From positions 303,077 to 367,076 of the forward strand of contig NW_026252097.1 in NCBI RefSeq assembly GCF_025399195.1: DNA of 64,000 nucleotides, written 5' to 3'. Both the position numbers and the translations under genes were made by a program. The notes beneath the pieces are model-generated. The model had not been told where the DNA came from, searched no databases, and worked only from the letters and a program-made list of their open reading frames with translations. The DNA comes from Umbelopsis ramanniana AG (taxonomy: Eukaryota > Mucoromycota > Umbelopsidomycetes > Umbelopsidales > Umbelopsidaceae). Positions 35,098 through 47,071 of this stretch are shown here, piece after piece; position 1 is the stretch's first letter, and the number at the start of each line of letters is the position of its first letter.

Positions 35098-36082
35098 TCT
35101 GTTAAAAATGATGTCCACAATTTGTGAGCTATGTTAAGGAGAGAAAGGTGTGCAGCCAGAAAGCTGGCTGCTCCGCCTGGTTTTTCGAGATCAGGGTACT
35201 TGTGCGACGACCGGATGTGGTCAGGTGATGAAATAAAGAACTATTTCAACGGCATGTCTGTCGAACCATCAAAACTCGCGTCCATTTAAAATTTTCTTGT
35301 TTCCAATCCTCAGCGGCTTCGACCAAGTGGAACCGCACAGAGGGAAAGAAAAGTCTGTTATAAACGTTCTTTAGTGTACAAAGCTTAAACTATCATACAA
35401 CACATAGAATATTGCGCAGCGCAGAGTCATCCTTACCAAGCAAATTGAACGCTGAAGTCTGGTTGAGAGGACAATCGGTCTTTTCCCGTATCATTTTCAG
35501 GCAGTGATTGACAGAGGAGCTTTCTGCTTTTTATAATCCGGCCATACCTTTTGAGTAACGACTACTTTGAAGCTATTGATTGGGATATTTGGCTGCACCT
35601 GATAGCAAACATGAAATAAAGGCTATAATGATGCAACCTTGAAAAGTCATCAAGCTTTTACTTGACAGGCCAGGTTTGCATCAATAATTTGTGACTAGTT
35701 TATTATCCCTAAATTTCTGTCTCTACTGTCGAAGCTTCGATAACAGTGGGCTAGTAGAAGGCAAGAGTGGGTTCGCATATACTTCTATTCTCCGAGCAGT
35801 TGACAACAATTCGGAAAGTCCTCGGGGAGCGTTGAACAAGCTGTATCTGCACCGGAGGTTGGGTTGCCGTCTGAAGTAGAAAGCTGTTTGGCCTACGCCG
35901 GAAAGTCAGTCATATGAGTTCACCCCTTAATTCTGACGAGACAGCCCTTAATCCTTCGGCAGTGCTTGCAAGCTGGTTTGCGGACTGCACATACAAAGTA
36001 CTCTATGATGATAAAATTTTTCCCAAGTGTTTCCACTCCACTCTCATTTACTTCACTCAGTTTCCGACCACGTGGCAGCAAG
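35098..36082. other. Intergenic region upstream of the ankyrin-HET gene
   Basis: Nearly 1 kb. Small plus-strand frames around 35914-36236 overlap the opposite-strand small gene or look random. No promoter element stands out. No other gene seen. Confidence 0.5.
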
Positions 36083-36502
36083 TCAATGTTCGTGCGCTTT
36101 ATTCATTCGTTCCCAACGAGCTCGGGCTCTTCGGAGGAAGAGACTTTCTTTCTTCTCCGAATCATCACCATATATATCTTTATCATCGGCACGACCATGC
36201 CATGGAGTTAGAGTGACTCGCATGGTCATAATATGATTACAAGGGAAGCCATGTTGAACTACATCGTCTAGAGTAGCTTCGCAAGACAGAAGCCGCAAGC
36301 GGTGTCGGGCAGTCGGGGTATCATAATATTCAGCCTTGGGCCGTACAGGTGGGAAAGCAATGGGTTCTGTTTCTTTTGACAGCTTTACATCGTACAGTTG
36401 GATGACCTCTTTGCTGACATGATGGATGGAGGGGGTTTTTTTAGGAGAGTGCGGAGAAGGGCAGGTGGAGTTTGGACGGTAGTCAATGATTTGGGAAGAC
36501 AT
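36083..36502 (-). CDS. Uncharacterised 139-residue protein
   Basis: Single exon from the ATG at 36502. No domain recognised. The N-terminal part is Pro/Ser-rich (STCPSPHSPKKTPS); the centre has VIQLYDVKLSKE and TARHRLRLLSCEATLDDV. The C-terminal third reads FPCNHIMTMRVTLTPW, then an acidic-to-basic stretch (DDKDIYGDDSEKK) and a basic helix (LFLRRARARWERMNK). Codon use looks like a real gene (third-position variety, few rare codons) and the opposite-strand frames do not. No signal peptide or membrane helix. It is divergent from the SREBP gene with 250 bases between starts, so the two may share a promoter. Confidence 0.6.
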   Translation of the reverse strand: MSSQIIDYRPNSTCPSPHSPKKTPSIHHVSKEVIQLYDVKLSKETEPIAFPPVRPKAEYYDTPTARHRLRLLSCEATLDDVVQHGFPCNHIMTMRVTLTPWHGRADDKDIYGDDSEKKESLFLRRARARWERMNKAHEH

Positions 36503-36752
36503 TGAAGAAGAGAAGCAAGCAGGGCGTAAATGATGATCATCGCATGGACGGGGGCAGCGTAGGATGGGATGGATCAAGCCACTGGTCCCCACAAAGCAAG
36601 GCAAAGCATAGCGATCGAAATCGATTACCTGAATGTGACTGCGTTGATAAAAAATCAGGCCACTTTTCCCAACGGTGGTAATGAGAGAACGTCAGTGCTT
36701 AGCTAAACGGTTTCAGCTTAGCCAATCCTCTTTTCTTCTTTTCACTATCATC

Positions 36753-39700
36753 ATGTATTCCTCCCAAGGTATTTCGATGGCTGAAAATTATTTAGATGAT
36801 ATGGATCCTTCCTTGCGCTTTCTACCTATGGCAGCCCAGTCAGCGCAATCCATGGCCGAGTTTGAGGCCCAATTGCAAGCTGCCATGCTGCAAGATCAAC
36901 CTCAAGAATTACATCCACAAATATTGAATCTGAATAACATGGACCAACTTATGCCTCCCGATTTATTCAATTTTGACGACTTCACTTCATTCAACCCGCA
37001 ACCTCCACACAAACCCTACGAACACCCACTTCCACCCCAATCATCCGTTCCACTCGCTGATTATACGCCTTACATTAAGCGTGAGACTTCTTCGTCGGTA
37101 TCCTCACCTTCTTATGACACCGTCCCCGAAAATTCCAGAAGTCCATTATCTCCCACTGATCAGCAAGCCGCCACTCCATCCCCTGCTCCATCTATGACCA
37201 TACCAGCATCCACTCCCACTTCAATGCCCATGTCGAATGCGCCTTCTGTCACCATCCCTCAAACACAGACGTCTATTTCAGCAGCATACGAAGATCAAGG
37301 GTGGCTGCCTACTCCTTTTCTTTCAGGTAAGCTTGAATGTTTTCTCTTATATTGGAAATGCCTATTTGGCCATCGTTTTCCCACACAAGATGAGATTTAT
37401 CGTTAATCACTCTTCTTTATTGCAGATCCAATGTCGATGACACCTGGTGCAATCGAGAAACCAGAGAAAAAAGTCGCCCATAATGCTATTGAAAGAAGAT
37501 ACCGAAATAATATCAATGATCGAATAGCAGAATTGAAAAGTGTTGTACCAGCCTTAGTTCACGCAAAAGTGAAATCAGGTAGCGGAAAGCGAAATCATCC
37601 CAATGACGAGGAAGATGAAGATGAAGACGATAACGAGGTTTTAGATGGTGTAGCTGTTGCTACCAAGCTCAACAAAGCAACCATTCTCAGGAAAGCTACA
37701 GAATACATTGTGCACCTCAAAAATGTCGCTCAACAATTGAAGATGGATAATGCCGCTCTTCGTCAAATTGCCTCTCAGCTCCCCGGTGGACAAGAATCCT
37801 TGATGCGTCATCACATTCATAGCCAGCAAATCAGAACACAGCAGGATAGTGTTCGATTAGCCTATGAAAGATCTCAACAAAAGCAGCAAAGTGCCAATGA
37901 TACTACTCGTCGGAAGCGACGAAGAGCTTATGATAGACGCTCACAGGAAGATTCTGATTCTTCTGGACCTGTGACTCCCCCCAGCTCGGCTGGAGGACGT
38001 ATTTTCATGGCCGCTTTCATGGCTGTTTCTTTATTCGCCACCTCACCATTAACCACTGGCACCGTTCAGCGTACCGCCGACGATCATCATCATACCTCTC
38101 GAACTACCTCATCAAATTCGTCCGCTGAAAAGGGCAGTGCCACGCCTTTTGGATTTTTACTCGGTCATAACGTGTGGTAAGTCTTTGAAAACAAAAGGCA
38201 TTTATATGCTATGTGGCCTAAAGCTAACGGTACGATTTTTAGGAACCTTTTACGTACTGGCTTACTCATCGCCGGTATAACCTACCTCTTGATACCCTAT
38301 TTGCATTCTGCATCTGGCAAGCACTACCGACGTATTGCTAGGCGGTTTAAACGGCCAAGTGGGATAAAAATTCCAAACTCACAAAAGATTTCTCAAGTTG
38401 AAATGTACAAGGCCTTATCAGCGTCGTTAATCAGTCCACCACCCAACCCAACTTCCATTTTCGAACCTGTGTTTTCATTGTTATTTGAGTTCATCCGCTT
38501 TACGATCCGTCGTGCATTTGGCCATGATATTCTTTACGATGCTGACCTTGATCAAGACCAAGAGTGGACCCGCGCATGTACGTGGCTTCGCATGAGCGAA
38601 CTCGAGTGTGTTGGTGGAAATCCTCTTGTCACTCGTATTTCGATGCTTCATAGTTGTTTGAAGACCATCAATCTTATCGAGACACTCGAATCAAATGGTT
38701 TCCAATCCTTCTCTCGTGCTTATGCTACCGCAGCCATTCAAATGGCTTTATCGGCCCCCAAGTTCATCTCAAGCTATTGTACTAATTACTTTTGGCGACT
38801 GGCTTTCGACTTTTACGACGTAGACGACTATGAACAAGATTCATTCCAAATCTTCTTTGTAGATTTACAGCAAGATGACTCTGAGGAGAGTGTGCTGTCG
38901 CTGATGGAATCCGATATATGGCACGAAGCCTTGAATGTGATGCGTCTGCAAACCCAACTCTTCCATGAAGATCGTATTGTACCCAAAATCAAGCCAACCT
39001 CTTCGGTGCCTCTGGAAATCATTGCCAACTTCCACATTTTGCAAAAACTTCAACCTCTATTTTTCCAACTGGTGTTATTGATCACCAACCCTAATGATGC
39101 TGATGTCAGCGACGACTTCTCCGAAACCTATGGTGACACTCGATTTGATGAAATCTTAGCCGCCAGTGTCACTGGAAATCCTACTCGCTGGTATGCGCTA
39201 GTAGGAGCATGTGTCGAAGCTGTCTGGAGTAACAATGAAGAACTGGCTGAGAGTTTGATGAGCGACATTAAAGTCCTGCCCACCGACAGTGCAGTCGAAG
39301 ATAAAATCGTTCAGCGTGCCATTGCTTACTCGTTGATTGCGCGTATACAGCTACAGAAGGGCGACAAGGCATCTGCCTTGAGAGTTTTGTTGAAGGCTCG
39401 CTCAGTTCATATGGAGCGAAATAACCTCAGCCTAAATGATGACAATAGCGACGTAATGAGCATCGAAAACAATGTCATTCTTCTCGTTGATTTCGTTGTT
39501 CAAATTCTGACTCTGCAAACCTGGCTTAAACTTATGGCATCTCCAAAAGGCAATGGCGAGAGTGATCCGATCATGCCCGTGTCTGAAGCACATGGCATCA
39601 TTCTCTCTATGATCAAGACCCTCCGTCGTATGGTCGCTGTCCCTCCTATGGTCATGGATGGCTACAGCCAAGAAGTGTTGGATAGACTATGCAAAATCAG

Positions 39701-39827
39701 CCAAGTATTTTATGCTACAGCCAGTCGTGATAGTGGTTGCGAATTATCAGACGATGAGGAAGCTTCTCAAATTAGCGGCTCTGTAGCTGCAAGACAGGCC
39801 CTACCCATCTTGTATGGCATGTTCTAA
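36753..39827 (+). CDS. SRE1: Sterol regulatory element-binding protein (SREBP/Sre1-like) membrane-bound bHLH factor
   Basis: Three exons (36753-37326, 37426-38176, 38243-39827), 969 residues. The N-terminus is acidic and Ser/Pro-rich (activation). The bHLH-zipper at about 200-315 starts AHNAIERRYRNNINDRI; the Tyr in ERRYR is the SREBP hallmark allowing E-box and SRE binding. The loop carries a long insert with an acidic run (EEDEDEDDNE). Two hydrophobic segments follow (about 387-402 IFMAAFMAVSLFATSP and 440-462 LLRTGLLIAGITYLLIPYL), forming the ER hairpin, then a large C-terminal DUF2014-type regulatory domain to the end. In fungi the precursor is cleaved under low sterol or oxygen to free the N-terminal factor. 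Start chosen at 36753 behind a TTTTCTTCTTTTC leader; an in-frame ATG at 36681 is possible. AATAAA at 39977 may mark its 3' end. Confidence 0.95.
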
Positions 39828-40249
39828 AGAAGCTCCATGACTCTTCGTCCTCTTTTCACTATACATAGCGCAACACTTTCTTTCCATCTTAGGGTGCTCA
39901 TCCAACCAAAACCCCCACTCTCACATTTACTCTTGTATATTTGAATCTCCAACCATACTTGCAAATCTGCTGTTGAAATAAATATTTATAATGCCCTTTT
40001 TCGCACATCAATAGGTGGTGCCTAAACGAAGACTCTCTATTGTATGGACTACGTGCCATATCGGTCCCGCTTTATTTCGTCTTTGTAACGAGACTATCAT
40101 TATGAAAAGCGAGAGTCGCTGCAGTTGTTAGTTTAATGACCAATATGTCTTTTGAAGCGGAAAAAGCACAAGGTAAAATGCCAGAATATGGTTCCAAACT
40201 CTTAAATAAACATTTTTCTCAAAACTCCCTCCCCTCCCATTCGAGGCGT
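39828..40249. other. Convergent 3' intergenic region
   Basis: Between the SREBP stop and the thioesterase stop. It contains AATAAA at 39977-39982. No gene seen. Confidence 0.55.
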
Positions 40250-42267
40250 TCATTGCTCGTGACCAGTAGTAATGGCAAGTATTTCGTTACGGAGCGCCAA
40301 ACGTCGTTCTCTTCGGCTGCCTGCTCCTTTGTAAAGTGCAGCCTCTACCTCGTTCTGCGGGACAGCATGTGGGATCTTGACGGGGATGTTCTCAGCATCG
40401 ACGGCAACTGTAGAAATAGCGTCTATGTTAGTGTCCTCTTTTTGTCCTAGCTCAATTCACACGTTCTATTCTTACCAATAGTGAAAAAGGCGTCATTGGT
40501 AAAATAGGTTTCTCCCGTTCGCAGATCTTCTCCCTAATATCAAAAAGACGTTATTCAAGAATGGAGTTAATGGTGAAAGCCACTACAGGACATCTTCTAA
40601 TAAAACAACATCGCTTTCAAAGGAAAAATAATCCATACCTCTACAGAAACATATACCTCTATACTGGATTTAAACGTTCTTGACACAATGCTGCGAACAG
40701 TGACGACTTCACCCACGTGGGTAGGCTTGATGAATTGGAGTGAATCGATACTGGCCGTCATTAAATATGTGCAAGCTAGCCGGCGCGCACTGACCAACGC
40801 ACATGTTTCCATCCATTGAATAATCTGTCCGCCAAAAGTGATCTGTAGGGTATTGGCATGTTGTGGCATCTTTTTGGACGGCAAATTATCAGCACTGTCC
40901 ACTGGAAACTTGCCATGACTCCCAATTTTCTTACCACTAATTCCACCACTTCGGCGTATGTCAGCTCAATACTCTTTTCACAAGGTTGAGGAACGAGGTA
41001 AGATGCCGTAGAGTATCGACGTCGTGGTTTTGGGATATCGACTTTCAGATGCGTATGCGTTTCATCGGCATCAATGGTGGTAGGCGAAGACACTTCGTTG
41101 CTTTCATCTTCTTCTTCAATTGGTGGGATCAAAGCTGGATGTGAAATGACGTCTGCTTCGCTGATAGACTGCCTTCGCAAACCAAGCGACCATTCCCGCA
41201 GCAGAATCCTTATCTGCTCCAGCTGTGCTCTCATCTCACCTGTCGCTTTCTTCTCAGAAAACCGTCTCTGCCGTCGTCTTTCCGCCATTTCCCAGCGTTG
41301 GTGCTCTGTGGGCGAATGTGGAACCACTTTGGGTACCGTCAGCGGCTTGCTATCTAGCCATAAACGTCCCACCCCTGTCTTTGGTGGCGCAACAGGCGAC
41401 AAAGCTACAAAAGTCATGTAGGCGTGGGCCACGAACCGCCGCGGCCCAGCAGGCGGTGTTTCCGCCTCCATGCGAATACCAACCTAGTTTATGTTGACTT
41501 TAATCAGGGCTGTATGTTGAACATTTGATTGGAAATAGACGCCTCATATTTACCTCCATCGATGTGTTCCAGGCTTTGTTCACACTGGCCTGGATGGTAA
41601 GCTGAACACGAACGGCCATTAGTATACTCCTCTGTATGTCAACCAATAAAAAGAAAAATGGGCCTACCACATCTCCAACTCTGAGAGGATACAAAAATTG
41701 AACATCGTCTACTGATCGCGTTACCTTTGCGACTTTAATTAGATATTATTACATACAATAATCTTCAGTATAGACTTCACTTACAGATGGGGCATTTGCA
41801 TGTCGTTTCGCTGCGATACCAGCTGCGATGTCGCACCAGCTCAATATTGCTTTTTGAGTTTATACAGAAAAGTTAGACTAATTTCCATACTCTCCCTGCT
41901 CTTATCGAATAACTCACGTCCGGCATAGGCAAATCCCTACAAAGCAGCTCAGCATGATGTAGGAGCGGGATGTTAAAGCGCTATGGAGTTACTTACCTTT
42001 GTGTCAGCATGGGAAGGAGATATGAATTCAGTCATAGTCACTCTGAAGGAGAGTCAGTGAGTTAGATAGGGGTTTCAATCCCTACGTTGGGCAAGCGAAG
42101 CACTACCTTGACAAGAATGCTGATTTCTCCGCCACCCGCTCATTACCGGCTTCTGTCCAAGGATCAGGCAAAAAGCGAGATATGACAGGACCAAAGACGT
42201 TTAAGAACGTTTCAGTAGAGTAATTGCGCATTCGAGTGAGAACATTTTCGTCGACTGGCTCAGGCAT
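40250..42267 (-). CDS. Dual-hotdog acyl-CoA thioesterase (ACOT/BFIT-like)
   Basis: Ten exons (42107-42267, 41997-42042, 41918-41936, 41785-41849, 41668-41724, 41554-41601, 40935-41483, 40639-40869, 40476-40533, 40250-40407), 463 residues. Two hotdog folds of the acyl-CoA hydrolase type: the first (about 55-165) with AYAGPILSWCDIAAG, FLYPLRVGDVLTIQASVNKAWNTSMEV and FVAHAYMTFVAL; the second (about 300-415) with ITFGGQIIQWMETCAL, IKPTHVGEVVTVRS and TGETYFTNDAFFTIVAVD. Between them is an about 120-residue insert with a basic helix and an acidic Ser/Thr stretch. It cleaves acyl-CoA to free acid and CoA. No clear mitochondrial presequence. One very small exon (19 nt, 41918-41936) is required for frame. 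The 3'-most exon pair codes the typical basic ending. Confidence 0.9.
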
Positions 42268-42354
42268 GGCGAATGGATGCGTGAGACAATTCTGTCGCTA
42301 GTTATTGAGGAAAGGGGGCAGGACGTACATTTTGGCCAGATTTTCTAATTATAT

Positions 42355-43487
42355 TTATTTATCACTTGTATCTAACGATTGTAACAGAACTGTGGACATG
42401 ACACTGTATATTTTAGAGCATGCGTCAATGCACTGTTCGACAGCCTATTTACACAAACTCCAGTTAGTGACGAGGGAAATCAATTGGGTGGTTCGCTTGC
42501 TTCCATCATTTACCTTATTAGCAATGGCACTTTCTGTATTTCCATTTTGCAGAATATGGGTGATTTCATTAAGAGAAGGCATATATGATACAACTAATGA
42601 TCCGTCTTCGCTCTCTTCTTCGAGTGCTGATGGATCCATCAGTATTTTGTTTTGAACATAAGCCTGGACGCAATCAATTTCGTTAATACGCGCATTCCCA
42701 TAATCACGCCAAAAGCAAGCCATCCCAGCCAATTCGCTAAACTTACAATTGATGATGCTGCCACTTGATCGTACATTTCTATACCAGCATCAGCCAATGC
42801 TACACTGGCTGCAGATATTGCCGCCGCTAAAGTTGAACTTGTACCGTCGTTCTCAAGCACATTTACATATACATCAATGGATGATTTAGGTAAGAGGTCT
42901 AGCCGAACTGCAGGTGTCAATGCTTGTACCAGAATTTGAGAAAATTCCTTCTCTTGTGCGTCCTGTGAAGAACATGCTTTAGTATATTCGTTGAATGTCA
43001 GCCACCAGCGTATTGGAACAATGTCTAACCCTTTGAAATGCTCGTCGCTTTTTACATGAGAATGTAGCAAATTTAATCTCACAGTTCAGAACACCCTTTC
43101 CTGTGAATGATGGTTTTTTCATTTGTCGTGGTCCATAGCTACAGAGACAAATCACCTGTCAATATTCAAAGACTGTCTATTATACTTTGTCATGGTCAAC
43201 ACCTACACTGCACAGACAACTTTTGCGTTTCCAAATTCCATGTAAGTTGATCCATTTGCTTGGCTTATCAGGCCAGACTTCATGACTGTGGATTCCGAGA
43301 TCATTGTTAAAGACAGCTTAAAAGCGAAAGTTTGTACGTCTTAGTTGGACTTACATATCGGTCGAATGTCGTCGATTCCTCGACCGTCTAGTCGTCTTTC
43401 CTTCGAATCAAGAATCTGCTTCTCTTCTGTGTGTTCTTCGACTGGAACAACGCTAAGTTCGGGTCCATTGACACGTTTTCTATCCAT
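42355..43487 (-). CDS. MTR3: RNA exosome core subunit Mtr3/EXOSC6 (RNase PH fold)
   Basis: Six exons (43355-43487, 43207-43285, 43030-43138, 42747-42962, 42514-42663, 42355-42432), 254 residues. RNase PH-like ring subunit of the nuclear/cytoplasmic exosome, paired with Rrp42 in yeast. Visible are [13 protein letters not shown] at the start of the fold, [51 protein letters not shown] and [20 protein letters not shown], then [21 protein letters not shown]. The residues needed for phosphorolysis are not all kept, as in eukaryotic exosome rings. Spacing to the downstream thioesterase start is 87 bases, same strand; the COG5 start lies 256 bases away on the other strand. Confidence 0.92.
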
Positions 43488-43743
43488 TTTGAATCAAACG
43501 AAAGGTGATCTATTGGGTCAAAAAAATTATTGAAAGCGACTTTTTTCATTTTTTGCCTTTTGGAATAAGTCACGTGGATGGCATTTTGGCTGGGAGGAGC
43601 AAGCGGGGATGGTGGCAATAGAGCTGCCTTTGTAACGTGCTGGTCTGTGAATGATGGTCCCTGCTATAGATGGTTTACAAGAGGCAGATCATTACATACG
43701 CAAGTATCTTACCGCTCAATTTATGTTCATTTAATGCCATGCC

Positions 43744-46700
43744 ATGCTCATCCTTTTCGCTACAGACTATGACGCGTTCCTGGCCGAGGACTTTGACGCA
43801 AATCAGTATGTCAACAGTGCTATAAACGATTCCGATTCTTCAGAGGCAGGAGACGCTGCTACTGCGCTGGCAAAACTATCTTTCAACGTTGACAGCCTTG
43901 AAAAGCAGATAAAAGATCAGGTAGACCTAAAAACCGCCCGCCACCAATGGCCGATCATCCTATCTTAACACTCTATATCTTGATGCCATAGGTCACCTCA
44001 CATCATGGAGTCTTGTTGCAACAGGTCATTGGAATAAGAGAGCTGGAGTCAGTTCTCATGACAGTCAACGACAGCATCGACGGCTTGAAGGAATCATTAG
44101 CGAGGTATGGGTTTTATTTCAGAGGATGTTCAAAATGAAAAAAAGAAAGTCGTGCTGACTTTTGATCACAGCTTGCGTAAGAGAATTCGAGAGCCAAACG
44201 AAAACCTTCAATCGTACATCGCGCAATTGGAACGCTTAGGATCTGCAGCTGATATTTTACGAGATGTGCACCGGTTTTTACATCTTTCGCGGCGACTAGA
44301 ACTACAATACCCACTAGACTCAAGTTCTGGAAAGAATGTGACAGATGCACTGGATGCAAAAGTTAACACTGACCGAGATCTCAGCAAAGCAGCATTGACC
44401 TTATCTGAACTTGGTACGTTAATGAGAGAAGATGTTTTTCCAATTGATGGCAAGGTCTTCTTTATTCATACACCATTGCAGAATTGATTCTAGCAACCTC
44501 TGACTTCGATGGCATTGAAATTGTGGATGAACTGCGACCTCAGATAGAAAAAGCTCATGGTCGTATATTTGAGGAGGCCGATCGAGTCTTACAGCATGGA
44601 ATTGAGACACAAAATCAAGCCGAGATTGCGGTTGGTTTGCAAGTTTTTTATAACCTCAAACATATGGCTAAGAAGGCGAACGAAGTAGTTAATAATGTAA
44701 TTGAGGATGTTGTTCGAAATATCAAACATGTCGTCAATATGCAATCTATTCAGAAAGAGGTCAAAGGTACGTTAGGCTTGATTATTGAATGTAGTTAATC
44801 GAACTATCGACTCTGACCATATCCGATAGGCTTACTCCCAACTTCTAATACGGGCCCGCGAAGAGTCAATAATGAGCCGACTTTTGGCAACCAGGCAGTC
44901 TGGGCACAGGCAGTGTGGGGCAGAATGGAGAAATTGATGGATGTCTTTAGTGAATCTTGTATCAAGGTAGGTTTAAAAGAGATTTCTGCGACGGTGATCA
45001 TGTCTGCCGATACTTACTGACATTTTGGCGGTATTACCAGATCAAGGTGTTGGAGCGTGTTCTTGAGATCAAAAGAGACCCTACTACCCATGTTCCTTTC
45101 CTAGAGGAGGTTGTCAAGGTGGGTAACAGATCATATTGGGAATTCGGATGAAGTAAAAGCTAACCCTGTACTCAAGTTGATGGAAGATGGAAGTAACCTT
45201 GTTAATCATTTCTGGAGAGTATTGTCTGTCAATTTCGAACGAGAGATCCGCGAAGCAACAAAAGGTAGAACTATAACCAGCTGGCTCTTTGTTTCATTAC
45301 AGCATAATACTCATCTATGCATGTTTAGCTTCTGTTTTCTTACAGAATACTCTAGTTGGAGAGTATCCAAAGCTGCTTCGCTATCTCCACACCTTTTTCT
45401 CCCGAGTAGCTATACATGACGGAATGGCATTGTCTGAATACTCTCAAAGGTCAGTAGCATACCCTTCATATGTGCATGTCACTAAAGCACCTAACATTAA
45501 CCTTCCTGCAGCCCAGAATATGTGATCATGCTGCGAACTATGTCGAGCCTTGAATCAGGGTTCCTGGCTCGCTCTCTCAACCGTATGTACGAACCCATCA
45601 ACACAGCGTTTCCTGCGTATGGTGGTGCATCTAGAGTACCTCCCGGTCGAACAGAAAATCTGTTAATTGTTCGTGCAATCAGCAGGTAAGCATAGAATGT
45701 AAATACTTTTTATCTTGCAATGGACACTGGAGCTGACCTTTGTGCTTGGTTTCTTAGCGAACTTGAAATGGCAAAGTTTGACAATACGCTAGTCAGAGCA
45801 GTGGCTAAGAATGCAGTAAAGGCAATGAACATGTATAACGTGAAATGCGAAGCACTGGTAAGTTTTGTTTGGTAATGTAGGTCACAATTTGTTTAGGAGA
45901 TGACTAAACTCTTCATTTTCAGGTTAATTACGATCCATCTATATATCATGTATCGCAAACCAAGATAATATCAACACCTTTGAGCATGAACTTTAGCATT
46001 ATCAATGGAGTATACCTGATGTACCAATCTATGTGGAAGGCCATTGAGGAATTCCCTGACGCAATCATCGACTTAATGAAGGATGGTGTAGAGGTAAGGT
46101 TCAAGGCAGTAAGCAGTTGAGATTTATGGTATATCTAACATACATGCCATTAGGGTTTCCGGAGATTGATGCTTTCCATTGTTCAACCTCTGATCGAGTA
46201 CACAAAAAACGATCTGGATAATATTCTGTACGGGATAGACAAAGAAGATTTTTCAAGTTCATCACAAAAGCCATTCGATCCTACTGAGGAGGATTCTGGA
46301 AGTGCCTATATATTAGAACTGACAGATCGACTACGTTTCATACAATCCGAAATGTTTGGAAGATTTTCGTGCGGAACTGAACCACGGTCATGGTAAGTCA
46401 CTTAACCGCACCCTTCGAGGATTGGGCTTACGGTTATACTAATTTATGTTGCGCTTTCTTACAACAGGGCAATTCAGATCGCAAAGCGAATAATACACGT
46501 TTTCATCTTTCAAGCAAGTTTAGTACGGCCATTGAGCGAAGTTGGAAAGTTGAAACTGGCTGCGGATATGGCTCAACTTGAATTCGCTGTGAGCCAGTTT
46601 GTGAGCGAACACGGCGTTACTTTAGACCAAATTGGAGATGAGTACAAGGCACTCCGGGCGATTCGACCTCTCCTCTTCTTAGACACCTCGCAACTATCTG

Positions 46701-46942
46701 CTGCACACCACACTGCCAACGTGCCTGACCTCATCATCCTCCACCACTTGATTGTTCGATCACCGCTTAATACGCTACCACTTCCCCACAAATACCACCA
46801 TATGTCCAAGCCAGAGTATATGAAATGGGCCGACAAGCATAGTGAAAGCGAGACGATCAAGTTTGCAATTGAAGGAGTACAATCTGGTGATAGTAAACTT
46901 CTTGAATATCGATTGATTATGGACCGGTTTTCAGATCAATAA
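43744..46942 (+). CDS. COG5: Conserved oligomeric Golgi complex subunit 5
   Basis: Thirteen exons starting 43744, 43992, 44172, 44482, 44830, 45041, 45177, 45329, 45512, 45758, 45923, 46154 and 46468, ending at 46942; 799 residues, normal for the family. COG tethers vesicles for retrograde traffic within the Golgi; Cog5 joins lobe B with Cog6-8. Motifs in order: DYDAFLAEDFDANQYVN, the coiled-coil-rich N-terminal region (KLSFNVDSLEKQIK...SLRKRIREP...LERLGSAADILRDVHRFL), WAQAVWGRMEKLMDVF, GEYPKLLRYLHTFFSR, LNRMYEPINTAFP, and a C-terminal ...VPDLIILHHLIVRSPL. The intron at 45119-45176 uses the CTAAC branch just before TCAAG, giving VVK-LMEDG. The N-terminus is the weakest point: ATG 43744 reads straight into exon 1, but CGCTACAG at 43757-43764 could be an acceptor for a separate first exon. 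Confidence 0.93.
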
Positions 46943-47071
46943 GTAAATAATGATGGTAATAAAAATAAGTCTGCCAATGAGTTCAGCAAATTTTTGGTAT
47001 GCCCCTTTTTAAAAAGTGACCATTCTTTGCGCTCAAAGAAAAAAAAAAAAGGTTTGTTCCCGCTTTTTGAC

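Noticed and set aside
35914-36236. Three overlapping plus-strand frames of 69-100 codons
   Set aside because: They mirror the codon structure of the minus-strand 139-residue frame or lie in AT-rich spacer; no protein features.
15256-39827. Doa10 and SREBP in one window as a sterol-control cluster
   Set aside because: They are about 17 kb apart with many unrelated genes between. Known links (sterol-enzyme degradation, SREBP control) do not require linkage.
43578-43772. Upstream ATG at 43578 or 43651 as the COG5 first exon
   Set aside because: Joining them to the acceptor at 43764 needs poor donors (a weak GC site or GTCCCT). The direct start at 43744 is simpler, though not certain.
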